Assembly: GCA_003661965.1 (NCBI GenBank)
Contig: QMXD01000004.1
Span: 1-32,657 of the forward strand
Reading direction: 5' to 3'
DNA: 32,657 nucleotides
From: Candidatus Hecatellales archaeon
GTDB taxonomy: Archaea; Thermoproteota; Bathyarchaeia; Hecatellales; Hecatellaceae
Position numbers and translations under genes: made by a program. This document shows positions 9,918 through 18,831 of this stretch, piece by piece; position 1 is the first letter of the stretch; the number at the start of each line of letters is the position of its first letter. The notes beneath the pieces are model-generated. The model was not told the DNA's origin. It did no database searches and worked only from the letters and a program-made list of their open reading frames with translations.

Positions 9918-10559
9918 ATGTCTGGGGAGCGTGTTCCCTCTGACTATGCTAGGATGGGTTTTGTGGAGGCGGAGCTGTTTGATAAGAAGGTTAAAGAACA
10001 TTTTATGCCTGCAATTATTTCTATGGTTAAACAAATCATAGAGGATTATGATTTGCAGGGTGTATGTGTGGATGTTGGTTGTGGGACTGCTGTTTTTGCG
10101 GTTGAGTTATGTAGACATTCTAACCTAACCATATATGCTTTGGAAAGGGAGGAAGCCATATGTAAGGTTGCATATGTAAACATTAAAAGGGAGGGGTTAA
10201 AGGATAGGATAATCCCTGTTTTGGGTGATGCACATAAAATGCCTTTTAAAGATGAGTTTGCCGATTTTGTTATTAGCAGAGGCTCATACCATTGTTGGGA
10301 GGATAAGGTACTCGTGTTTAAAGAGGTTTATAGGGTGTTAAAGAGGGGTGGTATCGCTCTTGTTGGTGGTGGGTTTGGACGATATGTGACCGAGGAAGAA
10401 TTAAAAAGAATGAAACTTTTAAGGGATCTTTCTCTAGGGGAGAATGCAAAAGCCTATAGTTCACCAGACAAATTAAGAGAGGTTGTATACAGGGCAGGTA
10501 TACCTAACTTCCGTATAATTTATGATCCAGTAGGTCTTTGGGCAGAAATAAAGAAGTAG
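9918..10559 (+). CDS. SAM-dependent methyltransferase (class I)
   Basis: VCVDVGCGTAVFAVEL motif I and VISRGSYHCWEDKVLVFKEVYRVLKRGG; ATG at 9918 preferred over the ORF-track start at 9834, whose N-terminus is hydrophobic/atypical. Confidence 0.8.
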   Translation: MSGERVPSDYARMGFVEAELFDKKVKEHFMPAIISMVKQIIEDYDLQGVCVDVGCGTAVFAVELCRHSNLTIYALEREEAICKVAYVNIKREGLKDRIIPVLGDAHKMPFKDEFADFVISRGSYHCWEDKVLVFKEVYRVLKRGGIALVGGGFGRYVTEEELKRMKLLRDLSLGENAKAYSSPDKLREVVYRAGIPNFRIIYDPVGLWAEIKK

Positions 10560-10599
10560 CCGTGAAACTGTTAAGTTTAGATTTTTTAGTCCTCAATTT

Positions 10600-10678
10600 T
10601 GGCGGGCTCGAGGGGATTTGAACCCCTGTTCTCCGGCTCCGAAGGCCGGTGCGTTTGTCCTGGCTACGCTACGAGCCC
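10600..10678 (-). tRNA. tRNA-Arg (anticodon UCG), 3' CCA encoded
   Basis: Reverse strand GGGCTCG...CCGGC-CTTCGGA-GCCGG...CAGGGGTTCAAATCCCCT-CGAGCCC-G-CCA; acceptor, anticodon and T stems all pair. Confidence 0.93.
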
Positions 10679-10729
10679 CCTTTCTTCTAAAAGATTTATT
10701 TACCTCTTCTGGTTATAGGATTTTCTAGC

Positions 10730-10776
10730 TTAGAGTAATCTTTAAACTTAGATTTGTCTAAGTTTAGAGTATTCTT
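10730..10776. promoter_or_regulatory. Perfect 10-bp inverted repeat flanked by 13-bp near-identical direct repeats; candidate operator
   Basis: TAAACTTAGA-TTTG-TCTAAGTTTA (10743-10766); TTAGAGTAATCTT (10730-10742) and TTAGAGTATTCTT (10764-10776). Confidence 0.6.
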
Positions 10777-10778
10777 GG

Positions 10779-11534
10779 GTGGAGTTTGGGATGGAAACTC
10801 ATAGTAGGGATTTGGAGTTTAGGCTTATGACGATTAAGCTTTTAAACACGATTAAAAGGAAGCATACCTACCGTGAAATTTCTCAGTGGACTGGTTTACC
10901 TGTAACTGTTTTAAGCCGTTATGTTAAGGGTCATGTTCTTCCAACCTCTAAAAGGGCGAGGGAGATATGGGTTGCACTTCAAAAGGTTGCAGACCTTGAA
11001 ACAACCCTGCTTTCAAGGATTAAGTTTGATGAGATGGGTTATTTTGACAACACCCAGATAGTTTATGATATTCCTCTTCTACGTTTAGCAACCCAACATG
11101 TTGTTTCAAAGTTTGCTGGGAGAAGGATAAACAAAATTTTAACTGCTGCTGTGGATGGGATACCCTTAGCCACCCTTATAGCAAACTCTCTTGATGTGGA
11201 TTTGGTTGTTGCTAAAAAGGCTAAGGAGGTTGGTGTTAAAGAGTATATTGAGGAAAGCTATATTCCACCTGATTCAGGTGTAATCGTAACCTTTTATGTG
11301 CCTAAGGATTCGCTTAAAAGAGGGGATAGTGTTCTTATAGTTGATGATGTTGTTAGGACGGGGGAAACACAGGAAGCCTTAATCCATCTTGTAAACAAGA
11401 TTAAGGCTGAGGTTGCAGGAATATTTGTTCTTGTGGCTGTAGGCTCAGACTGGAAGAGTAGGTTAAGTATCCCTCCAAACTGTCCTGTTGAAGCTTTAGC
11501 GGTTATAGAAAAGGTTCCAAGCGAAAAAACCTAG
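10779..11534 (+). CDS. HTH + phosphoribosyltransferase-like transcriptional regulator
   Basis: N-terminal HTH (TYREISQWTGLPVTVLSRYVKGHVLPT); PRPP motif VLIVDDVVRTGET. Confidence 0.85.
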   Translation: MEFGMETHSRDLEFRLMTIKLLNTIKRKHTYREISQWTGLPVTVLSRYVKGHVLPTSKRAREIWVALQKVADLETTLLSRIKFDEMGYFDNTQIVYDIPLLRLATQHVVSKFAGRRINKILTAAVDGIPLATLIANSLDVDLVVAKKAKEVGVKEYIEESYIPPDSGVIVTFYVPKDSLKRGDSVLIVDDVVRTGETQEALIHLVNKIKAEVAGIFVLVAVGSDWKSRLSIPPNCPVEALAVIEKVPSEKT

Positions 11535-12553
11535 CCTAAAATTTTTTCTAGGTCTTCTGGTGTTGGCTTAACAATCCCCTTTTCAGTTATTATCCCGGTT
11601 ACAAGTTCTGGTGGGGTTATGTCAAAGGCTGGATTATAAACTTTAATGTTTTTTGGGGCTATCCTACAACCACAAAAGCTTAAGATTTCCTCTGGTTTTC
11701 TTTCCTCGATAACAACCTCTTCAACTCTGCTTTTTCTGTCTATGGTTGAGGTTGGAGCAGCAACATAAAACGGTATCCTATGATGTTTGGCTAAAACAGC
11801 TATAGAGTAGGTTCCAATCTTGTTTATTACATGTCCAGACATTAGGATTCTGTCAGCCCCAACAACAACCTTATCCACCATACCCTTCTGCATAACCCAT
11901 CCAACCATATTGTCTGTGATAAGGGTAAACGGAATCCTCTCCCTTTTAAGCTCAAAAGCTGTAAGTCTTGCACCCTGAAGAAGAGGTCTTGTTTCTGTTG
12001 CTACAACCTGAATTTTTTTACCTTGTCTAAAAGCAGCCTTAATAACACCTAAAGCCGTCCCATATTGGACTGTTGCAAGGTCTCCTGCGTTACAATGGGT
12101 TAAAACCTTGTCACCGTCAAAAATAAGCTCAGCACCCTTAAGACTAAGTGTATAGTTTACCTTAGCATCAGCCTCAACAATTTCAAGACATTTTTTGATA
12201 ACAAAATCTTTAAACTCTTTAAAGGTTCCCTCAAACTTTTCAGCCTCACCAAGAACCAAATCTATAGAGTTAAAAAGGTTTACAGCTGTTGGACGTGTAG
12301 CCTTTATAAGCTTACCTGTTTTTTTAAGCTCCCTAAGCAAACCCTCCTTTGTTTTTGTTTTACTTTTGTAGGCTGTTTGGGCTAAGGCTAAGGCTGAAGC
12401 AGCACCAAGTAGGGGAGCACCCCTAATCCTCATCTCCTTTATTGCTTTTGCAACCTCTTTTGGTGTTTTAAGCTTTAGGTAAACAAGTTTTTTTGGAAGC
12501 TTTGTCTGGTCTACTGTTACAACCAAACCTTTCCTCCAAGAAATCGTTCTCAA
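11531..12553 (-). CDS. mtnA: S-methyl-5-thioribose-1-phosphate isomerase / aIF2B-like family
   Basis: MRIRGAPLLGAASALALA, THCNAGDLATVQYGTALGV, ETRPLLQGARLTAFEL, GADRI. Confidence 0.88.
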   Translation of the reverse strand: MRTISWRKGLVVTVDQTKLPKKLVYLKLKTPKEVAKAIKEMRIRGAPLLGAASALALAQTAYKSKTKTKEGLLRELKKTGKLIKATRPTAVNLFNSIDLVLGEAEKFEGTFKEFKDFVIKKCLEIVEADAKVNYTLSLKGAELIFDGDKVLTHCNAGDLATVQYGTALGVIKAAFRQGKKIQVVATETRPLLQGARLTAFELKRERIPFTLITDNMVGWVMQKGMVDKVVVGADRILMSGHVINKIGTYSIAVLAKHHRIPFYVAAPTSTIDRKSRVEEVVIEERKPEEILSFCGCRIAPKNIKVYNPAFDITPPELVTGIITEKGIVKPTPEDLEKILG

Positions 12554-12638
12554 AACTTTTCTTCCTCCATATAGGTTTTATATTTGTCTCAACATGTATA
12601 GCTTCAGATAGCATAGCATATATAACGATTGTTTACGG

Positions 12639-13178
12639 TTGGCTGGGTTGGAAAAAAAACCTTTAAAAGGACTGCTTACAAACGGAAAGGTTTACGTTAA
12701 AAAAGATGAGTCTGGTGTAGAGGTTTTGCTTGAAAAGGGTTATGGTGAAAAGCTTAATGGGGAAGTGGAGTTTTCACCATGGGAAACACTGTATCTGGTT
12801 GGTGAGGGTTGGCTTGAGGTTTTTGATGAAAAAACAGGTGAAAAGCTTGGTTTTGAAAAGCTTGTTGAAATTTTTTCACGTGAGGATAGGTCTGTCTGGT
12901 CAAAATATCTGGTTTATAGGGATTTACGTTCTAGGGGTTATGTGGTGAAAAAGGGTTTTGGTCAAGGTGTAGATTTTAGGGTTTATGAACGTGGAGCCTA
13001 CGGTAAAGAGGCTGCAAAAATTCTTGTTTACAGCGTTTTTGAGGGTGAACCTATACCAATAAAAAACCTTATCAGCCTTCTTGACAGCGCAAGAAACATG
13101 AAAAAAGATGTTGTTATAGGGGTTATAGAAAGAAGAGGTGAAGTTGTCTATTATGCTCTTTCAACCTTCAACCTTTAA
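12639..13178 (+). CDS. endA: tRNA-splicing endonuclease
   Basis: YLVYRDLRSRGYVVKKGFGQGVDFRVYERG with conserved catalytic-region motifs. Confidence 0.92.
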   Translation: MAGLEKKPLKGLLTNGKVYVKKDESGVEVLLEKGYGEKLNGEVEFSPWETLYLVGEGWLEVFDEKTGEKLGFEKLVEIFSREDRSVWSKYLVYRDLRSRGYVVKKGFGQGVDFRVYERGAYGKEAAKILVYSVFEGEPIPIKNLISLLDSARNMKKDVVIGVIERRGEVVYYALSTFNL

Positions 13179-13185
13179 CCTTACC

Positions 13186-13938
13186 CTACATAAAAAAACG
13201 GTAGATACATTCGGTTGAAGACTCTAGGTTTAACGGTGGATAACGTTCCAACCTAATCTTTTTGTTAAGAGTTTTAAGGATAGCACACATAAGAGGAAAA
13301 CATTTTTTCTCACACAACCTCCTATCAAAAGATTCACAGCTTCTTAAAATAGGACATTTAACCTTCATCTCAAGTTTTTCAGCCTCAAGCTTAAACGTAA
13401 CAAACTCTTTTAGGTTTACCGTCGTAAAAGAGTTAACGGTCTCCATTAGGTTTAGAAAAAACGTTTTTAAATCTTCAAGACTGCCAACACGTATTTTTTG
13501 TTTTTTAAGGTATCCTTTAACAAAAAGTTTAAGAAAAAATTTTTCGCTAAGGGTTCTCCAATCTGTTAGGCTTAAGGGAATTTTTATGTTTGGATGTAAA
13601 CATTCAAGGGGTGTAGGATTCTTCTGTTCAAAGCCTATCGTATGTTTTCTTAAAAAACTGTTAAGCCAAGAATGTGCAGGATAACTTGGTGTGATTAAAT
13701 GTTCAAGATAAACCCATCTAGGCTCAATTTCAGCCTTAACCCTCCCATCAGAATAAACACGAACATGGATTTGCCATATCCTGTTAAGGTTTTTAGCAAG
13801 CCCAAAAACCTGGTTTTCCTCAACTATTTGGGGTGTATCCCTAAACCCTTCCCCACGAAGAACCTCCTCAAACCTTTTTATCTCCTCAACCCTAACCCTA
13901 AAACATTCACAACAGGTTTTTTTACCCAAAAACCACAC
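13186..13938 (-). CDS. Hypothetical protein with clustered Cys residues
   Basis: Long ORF in a compact gap; C-terminal CPILRSCESFDRRLCEKKCFPLMC. Confidence 0.6.
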   Translation of the reverse strand: MWFLGKKTCCECFRVRVEEIKRFEEVLRGEGFRDTPQIVEENQVFGLAKNLNRIWQIHVRVYSDGRVKAEIEPRWVYLEHLITPSYPAHSWLNSFLRKHTIGFEQKNPTPLECLHPNIKIPLSLTDWRTLSEKFFLKLFVKGYLKKQKIRVGSLEDLKTFFLNLMETVNSFTTVNLKEFVTFKLEAEKLEMKVKCPILRSCESFDRRLCEKKCFPLMCAILKTLNKKIRLERYPPLNLESSTECIYRFFM

Positions 13939-13989
13939 CCTTTAGCTAGGTTAAAACACATATTTTATCCATGTTAATAAGCTTATTCC

Positions 13990-15327
13990 TCACCCTTTTT
14001 TCAGCCTAGAAACAAAAAAATCTTTAAGCTTACCGATTAAAACCTCCTCCTCAAACTTTTTTTCCATATCCCTAACCTTAACCTTCCCCTCAGCAAGCTC
14101 ACGCTCCCCAACTATCAAAACATAGGGGAAACCAAGCCTATCAGCATACTCCAACTGTCTTGTAAGTGAACGGTTTCTTAGGTCAAAGTCTGCTGGTATC
14201 CCCCAAGACCTAAGCCTTTCAACAAGCTCAAGAGTTTTAACATGAACCCTCCTATTTGCTGAGGCTACAAAAACCCCCATTAAAGGTTTAGGTTTCTCCA
14301 AAACCCCGTTTTTTTCTAGGGTAAGCATAAGTCTTTCAATACCTCCAGCAACACCTGTGGCTGGAAGGTCTCTACCAAAAATTTTGCATAGTTTATCGTA
14401 ACGTCCACCAGCAACTATAGCCCCAACCTCCTTTGCAACCCTATCATAAACCTCAAAAACAACACCATCATAATAGCCTATCCCACGAACAATACTAGCA
14501 TCAAAAAAACATTCCTCAATCTTTTTGAATGCTTTTAGGCTTTCCATAAGCTTTTCAAGCTCCCCTAAACCAAGCAAAAACTTCTCGTTTTTTATTTGGT
14601 AGTTTAGGATAGTCGACAAAACCTTTTCATATTCACCGCTAACAGAAACAAAACCTAAAATTTTTTCTGTTTGTTGACTGTTTAACCCAAGCTTATCAAG
14701 CTCACCAATAAAATCTTCTTTTGAAATCTTCCTATACTTGTCGATTATTCTTAGAACAGCCTCAACCTTCTCACCTACAATGTTTAGGCTGTTTAGAAAA
14801 CCTTCAACAAGCTTTCTACTACTTATCCTAACCTCAAAACTTTTTAAACCAACATTTTTAAGAACATCAACAGTTAAAGAAATTATTTCAGCATCAGCAT
14901 CAGCCTCAACACTTCCAAAAATTTCCGCATCCCACTGGTAAAAACACCTATACCTACCAAACTGAGGCTCATCATACCTCCACATATTCGAAATTGCAGC
15001 CAGCTTAACTGGAAGGGTTAGGTCAGGTCTGCTTGCAACCATCCTTGCCAAACCAACTGTTAAATCAAACCTTAAACCAAGCTTTCTTCCAGCCTTATCC
15101 TCAAACCAGTAAATTTCATCTTTTATTGATGGACCACATTTAGCCTCTAAGGTTTCAAGGTTTTCGATTGGGGAGGGTTCAACAAGCCTAAAACCGTATC
15201 TTTCAAGAATCTCCATAATTTTTTTGTTGATTTGTAGACGTTGAGCCATTTCTTCAACTCCAATATCCCTCATTCCCCTAGGCAAAGGAAACCCTTTTAA
15301 AGCCAAAAACCATCCACCAGCTAACAA
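13990..15327 (-). CDS. hisS: Histidyl-tRNA synthetase
   Basis: FPLPRGMRDIGVEE, GIGYYDGVVFEVYD, GGRYDKL, GVAGGIERL. Confidence 0.96.
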   Translation of the reverse strand: MLAGGWFLALKGFPLPRGMRDIGVEEMAQRLQINKKIMEILERYGFRLVEPSPIENLETLEAKCGPSIKDEIYWFEDKAGRKLGLRFDLTVGLARMVASRPDLTLPVKLAAISNMWRYDEPQFGRYRCFYQWDAEIFGSVEADADAEIISLTVDVLKNVGLKSFEVRISSRKLVEGFLNSLNIVGEKVEAVLRIIDKYRKISKEDFIGELDKLGLNSQQTEKILGFVSVSGEYEKVLSTILNYQIKNEKFLLGLGELEKLMESLKAFKKIEECFFDASIVRGIGYYDGVVFEVYDRVAKEVGAIVAGGRYDKLCKIFGRDLPATGVAGGIERLMLTLEKNGVLEKPKPLMGVFVASANRRVHVKTLELVERLRSWGIPADFDLRNRSLTRQLEYADRLGFPYVLIVGERELAEGKVKVRDMEKKFEEEVLIGKLKDFFVSRLKKG

Positions 15328-15423
15328 AATTCTTAAACTTTTATCCTACCTAAACTTTAATTTTATGGAAACTATTTAACCTTCTGTAAAGGATAAAGGT
15401 TTCTGTTTGTGGGGTAATAAAGG

Positions 15424-15615
15424 GTGGTTGAAAAACATCGCCACTGTATTGTTTGTGGGTTACCTATAAGCCCAGAAAAAGACCCACCAGTCTGCAGTAA
15501 AAAATGTGAGTTTCTTTTAAGGAGAAAGGAGAGAAGAGAAAGAATTTTTTGGGGTCTAGCTATGGTTCCCCTAATAGTTCTAATGGTTTTACTGCTTTTC
15601 CTAGGTAAAACCTAA
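15424..15615 (+). CDS. Small Zn-ribbon, C-terminally membrane-anchored protein (DUF2116-like)
   Basis: HCIVCGLPISPEKDPPVCSKKCEFLLRRKERRER followed by one TM helix. Confidence 0.75.
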   Translation: MVEKHRHCIVCGLPISPEKDPPVCSKKCEFLLRRKERRERIFWGLAMVPLIVLMVLLLFLGKT

Positions 15616-16739
15616 AACTCCGGAAAACCCTTTTTCTTCCACCTCTCCAAAAAACTTTTTAACTCTTTAAAGGTCTTAAAAACCCTTGTTGAATGTGCAA
15701 TAATCCATGGGCTTGGATTTTTTAGTTTACAAACAATAAACGTCGGCTTCCCCCTACTCCTAGCATAAAAAAGCTCCATACATGTTCCAGCAGAAACTTT
15801 TGGCATATATGCAACAAGAAAGTCACATCTAGCAATATCCTCCAAATCTCTCCTAACAAACCCTTTAACAGGAACCTTTTCCCACCAAGCCTCACCCCTA
15901 TAAGAATAAAAAACTTTTTCACGTTCCCATGGATCTAAAACCTCAAAACCCAAGCTTTTAAGCATTCTTCCAAGCCTACGCCTATAAAACTGTTTTTTCT
16001 CCATTCCTTGAATTGGACCTGAAAGAAAAACTTTTTTGCTGGTTTCCCTAAGCTTAAATAGGTCTGGCTTGTTTGTGACTATTCCATCAACACCAATCTT
16101 GGTTAGGTTTGTAGCCTCTTTTAAACTGTCAACAGTCCAAACATAAACCTTTAAACCTTTACCATGTGCCTCTTCAACCATCCTAGAATCCACATACTTA
16201 TATTCTGGGAAAATAAAGTCAGCCTTGCTTTTTAAGGCTAAACCACCAACATTTATGGGGTAACATCTAAAAATTATTCCTGTTTTAATTTTGCTGTTAA
16301 ACTCTTTAACCTTTTTTACGGTCTCATGAAAAAACGAGGTAACAATAACATCCTCAACAAAACCTTCATCCTCAAAAATTTTTGTAACCTTAGCCTCATA
16401 ACCAGGCTTTTTAAGTTCTACAACAAGTTTTGCTTTCCCTTTAACAGTATCAATAACCTCTTTAAGTGTTGGAATTTTTTCTCCAAGCCCAGCATCAAGC
16501 CTCCTTAATTCTTCCAAAGTTTTTTCTTCAACATAGCCACTCCCATCGGTTGTTCTGTCAACAGTTTCATCATGGATAACAACAAAAAAACCGTCTTTGC
16601 TTAGTCTAACATCAACCTCAACCATGTCAGCCTTAAGCTCTAAAGCTTTTCTTATAGCCCTTAAAGTGTTTTCAGGCTCGTAGAAGCTTGCACCCCTATG
16701 AGCAACAATTTTAACCTTATCTTCCAACATTGCAACCAT
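15612..16739 (-). CDS. Glycerophosphodiester phosphodiesterase fused to a nucleoside deoxyribosyltransferase-like domain
   Basis: IVAHRGASFYEPENTLRAIRKALELKADMVEVDVRLSKDG (GDPD); KVFLSGPIQGM...DLEDIARCDFLVAYMPKVSAGTCMELFYA (deoxyribosyltransferase-like). Confidence 0.82.
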   Translation of the reverse strand: MVAMLEDKVKIVAHRGASFYEPENTLRAIRKALELKADMVEVDVRLSKDGFFVVIHDETVDRTTDGSGYVEEKTLEELRRLDAGLGEKIPTLKEVIDTVKGKAKLVVELKKPGYEAKVTKIFEDEGFVEDVIVTSFFHETVKKVKEFNSKIKTGIIFRCYPINVGGLALKSKADFIFPEYKYVDSRMVEEAHGKGLKVYVWTVDSLKEATNLTKIGVDGIVTNKPDLFKLRETSKKVFLSGPIQGMEKKQFYRRRLGRMLKSLGFEVLDPWEREKVFYSYRGEAWWEKVPVKGFVRRDLEDIARCDFLVAYMPKVSAGTCMELFYARSRGKPTFIVCKLKNPSPWIIAHSTRVFKTFKELKSFLERWKKKGFPEF

Positions 16740-16794
16740 AAATTAGTTTTGTAGAACCTCTATTTTTCTTTGTTTAAACATAAATAGGTTATGT

Positions 16795-17322
16795 TTAGGG
16801 GAGAAGAAGCCTAACCAGTTTTTCAGGTAGGTTATCCCGATTTTTAAACGTTACCTCAAAAATTTTTACGTTAGGATTCTTTTTTATCGAGTCTATTAGG
16901 GTGTCTCTAGCCCTATAATGAACCGTTCCAAGCAGAGGTTTTATGTTGTCTAGGGCGGTTTTAACTGTCTCCCTAAACTCGTTTGAAAAAAGCTCCATAG
17001 GTCCAACCTCATCAACCACAACAACATCAGCCTCCCTTAAAGCCCTTCTAATAGCTTCAACCCCAACCTCAACCAAATCTTTAAGATTAACAACATATTT
17101 TCCAAGTTTAGGACCAGAACCTTGAAGAGTTGCCAAAAAACCTTTTTTGCCTGTTAAAACATCTATAACCTCAAAACCAATTCTTTTTCCCTCTTTTCTA
17201 ACCTCAAAGGTTAACATTCCACCAACAACCATACCCCTATCCTTTAAAGCTGAAACAACCCTTTTTATAACGGTTGTTTTACCTACCCCCGGAACCCCTG
17301 TTAAAAAAACCTTTTTAACCAT
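16795..17322 (-). CDS. THEP1-type nucleoside-triphosphatase
   Basis: FLTGVPGVGKTTVIKRV, VVVDEVGPMELFS, GTVHYRARD. Confidence 0.9.
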   Translation of the reverse strand: MVKKVFLTGVPGVGKTTVIKRVVSALKDRGMVVGGMLTFEVRKEGKRIGFEVIDVLTGKKGFLATLQGSGPKLGKYVVNLKDLVEVGVEAIRRALREADVVVVDEVGPMELFSNEFRETVKTALDNIKPLLGTVHYRARDTLIDSIKKNPNVKIFEVTFKNRDNLPEKLVRLLLP

Positions 17323-17350
17323 TGTCGGCTTCTCCCAGCCAAATTAAAGG

Positions 17351-18480
17351 TTAAAGCCTACTAATCCTTTCAACCATTTTTTCTTTACCCTTAAAATATG
17401 CACGTACAGGTTCAAGCATTTTTGTTAGGGTTTCTACAACACTGTTTTTTAGGTCTAGGGGGTGAATTTTCCCTTCAACATAGCTTTTTTCAAGTTCCTC
17501 GTAGCTTGAAAACTCTACAGAGCCACCGTATTTTGCTTCCCTTTCAATAAGAAAGCTTTTTTCCCTAGCAAAAACCACATATTTTACTATTTCTAGTATA
17601 GGGTTTCCCTCAGCCTGTCTTGGTGGACAATATGCTCCAAGAATTTTGCTTTTTATATCCTCTGGAGAATCATGGATAAATATACATCCTTTAGGCTTAC
17701 TTTTAGACATCTTAGTTCCAATCTGAAGGCTAAGCCTCTCATTCTCATCATAGTGGGCTTCAGTTTTCTCGGAAAAACCAGCTAAACCAAGCAAAAGATG
17801 GCTGTGGAGACAAACAGGCTTCTTAACCGAAAGCTTTTCCGCTGTATCCCTAGCCAACATATGGGCTTTACGTTGATCCATCCCTGCACATGCACAGTCA
17901 ACCTCCAACATAAAAATGTCCGCCACCTGCATACATGGGTAGAATAGGTAGGCTGTTTCAACATCTGTTGGTTTTAGTTCTCTTCCCATGATTGGGAGGC
18001 ATCGGATAACCCTTGGAAGGTTTGATTTTTTAGCAACTCTTACGACGGTTTCCCAGTATCCATCCTTTTTTACAAGGTCTGAAGCCCAAACATATTTGAC
18101 TTTGTCTTTTGTTAAGCCTATAGAGGAGAAGGCTTCAATAAAGTATTCTCCACAATCTCTTATGGTTTGCATATCTCCCCCAAACTTGTTGTTTATCCAT
18201 GCATGCCAATCAGCTAAAAGAATTGTAAAGTCAAATCCAGCTTCAACCATATCTAAAATCTTGTAGCCACATACAAGCCCAGTTCCTATATGCATTATTC
18301 TGGGTGGTGAACCCTTCTTATTCCAGCCGAAATTTAAGGGTTCAACCACTATCCAGAAGGCTCAAAACCCCAGTAGGCTTTAGGTTTAGCCTCACACTCT
18401 AAAAGGTTTTTTAGCTCCTCATAGGTTATAATCTCCTCCAAGTTTCTTTTAACAAGCTCCAACTTTTCCTCCAAATCCAA
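17351..18480 (-). CDS. tyrS: Tyrosyl-tRNA synthetase, two exons: 18480..18351 and 18297..17351 (intron boundaries +/-1 nt)
   Basis: 5' part LDLEEKLELVKRNLEEIITYEELKNLLECEAKPKAYWGFEPSG is outside the ORF-track entry but is typical TyrRS; 3' part MHIGTGLVCGYKILDMVEAGFDFTILLADWHAW...IGTKMSKSKPKG. Confidence 0.85.
18298..18350 (-). other. Candidate 53-nt BHB-spliced intron in tyrS mRNA
   Basis: Central helix CUGG:CCAG (18356-18353 / 18303-18300), 3-nt bulges AUA (18352-18350) and AAU (18299-18297), inner stem GUGG(U)UGAACCCUU:AAGGGUUCACCAC; symmetric cleavage restores the frame. Confidence 0.75.
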
Positions 18481-18570
18481 AAAACATCATCCTCCATACC
18501 GTTAATCTTTCAACAACCTAACAAAAAACTTAGGTTAAATCTAGGTTTAAACTTTATTTTACGGTTTTAG

Positions 18571-18786
18571 GGGGGGTTGTCGCCCGAATAACTAACACTT
18601 AGCTTCACTGTTGAGCTTTACGCTCACCTCTGCTAAGCTCTCTCGTATCGGGCTTTTCTCCCCTTCCTACCGCCACCCCTCCCAATGTCCCACGGCTGGG
18701 TTTATCCGCCCTCATCGATAGCGCCCATTTCGAGTGGACGCTTCCTAGGTTGGACTCCGCTCCGCGGATTAAGGGGGAGGGGTGGT
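18571..18786. ncRNA. GC-rich structured RNA candidate, identity and strand unresolved
   Basis: GC-rich island in an AT-rich region, no credible ORF. Reverse-strand helices: CCACCCCUCCC:GGGAGGGGUGG, UCCGC-GGA-GCGGA, GCGUCCA:UGGGCGC, CUUAGC:GCUAAG enclosing GAGC-GUAAA-GCUC, GCCCGA:UCGGGC. Confidence 0.55.
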
Positions 18787-18831
18787 TTCAGCAAGAAAAA
18801 TGCAGTAAGCCTATGCTCTTAAGCTTTTTGG

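Noticed and set aside
11531-11534. Overlapping convergent stop codons (CTAG), also near 3319-3324 and 15612-15615
   Set aside because: Explained by genome compaction; common for abutting convergent genes
18478-18497. Apparent frameshift at T6 upstream of tyrS (ATG at 18497 out of frame)
   Set aside because: TTG at 18480 is an adequate start; a missing T is possible but not needed
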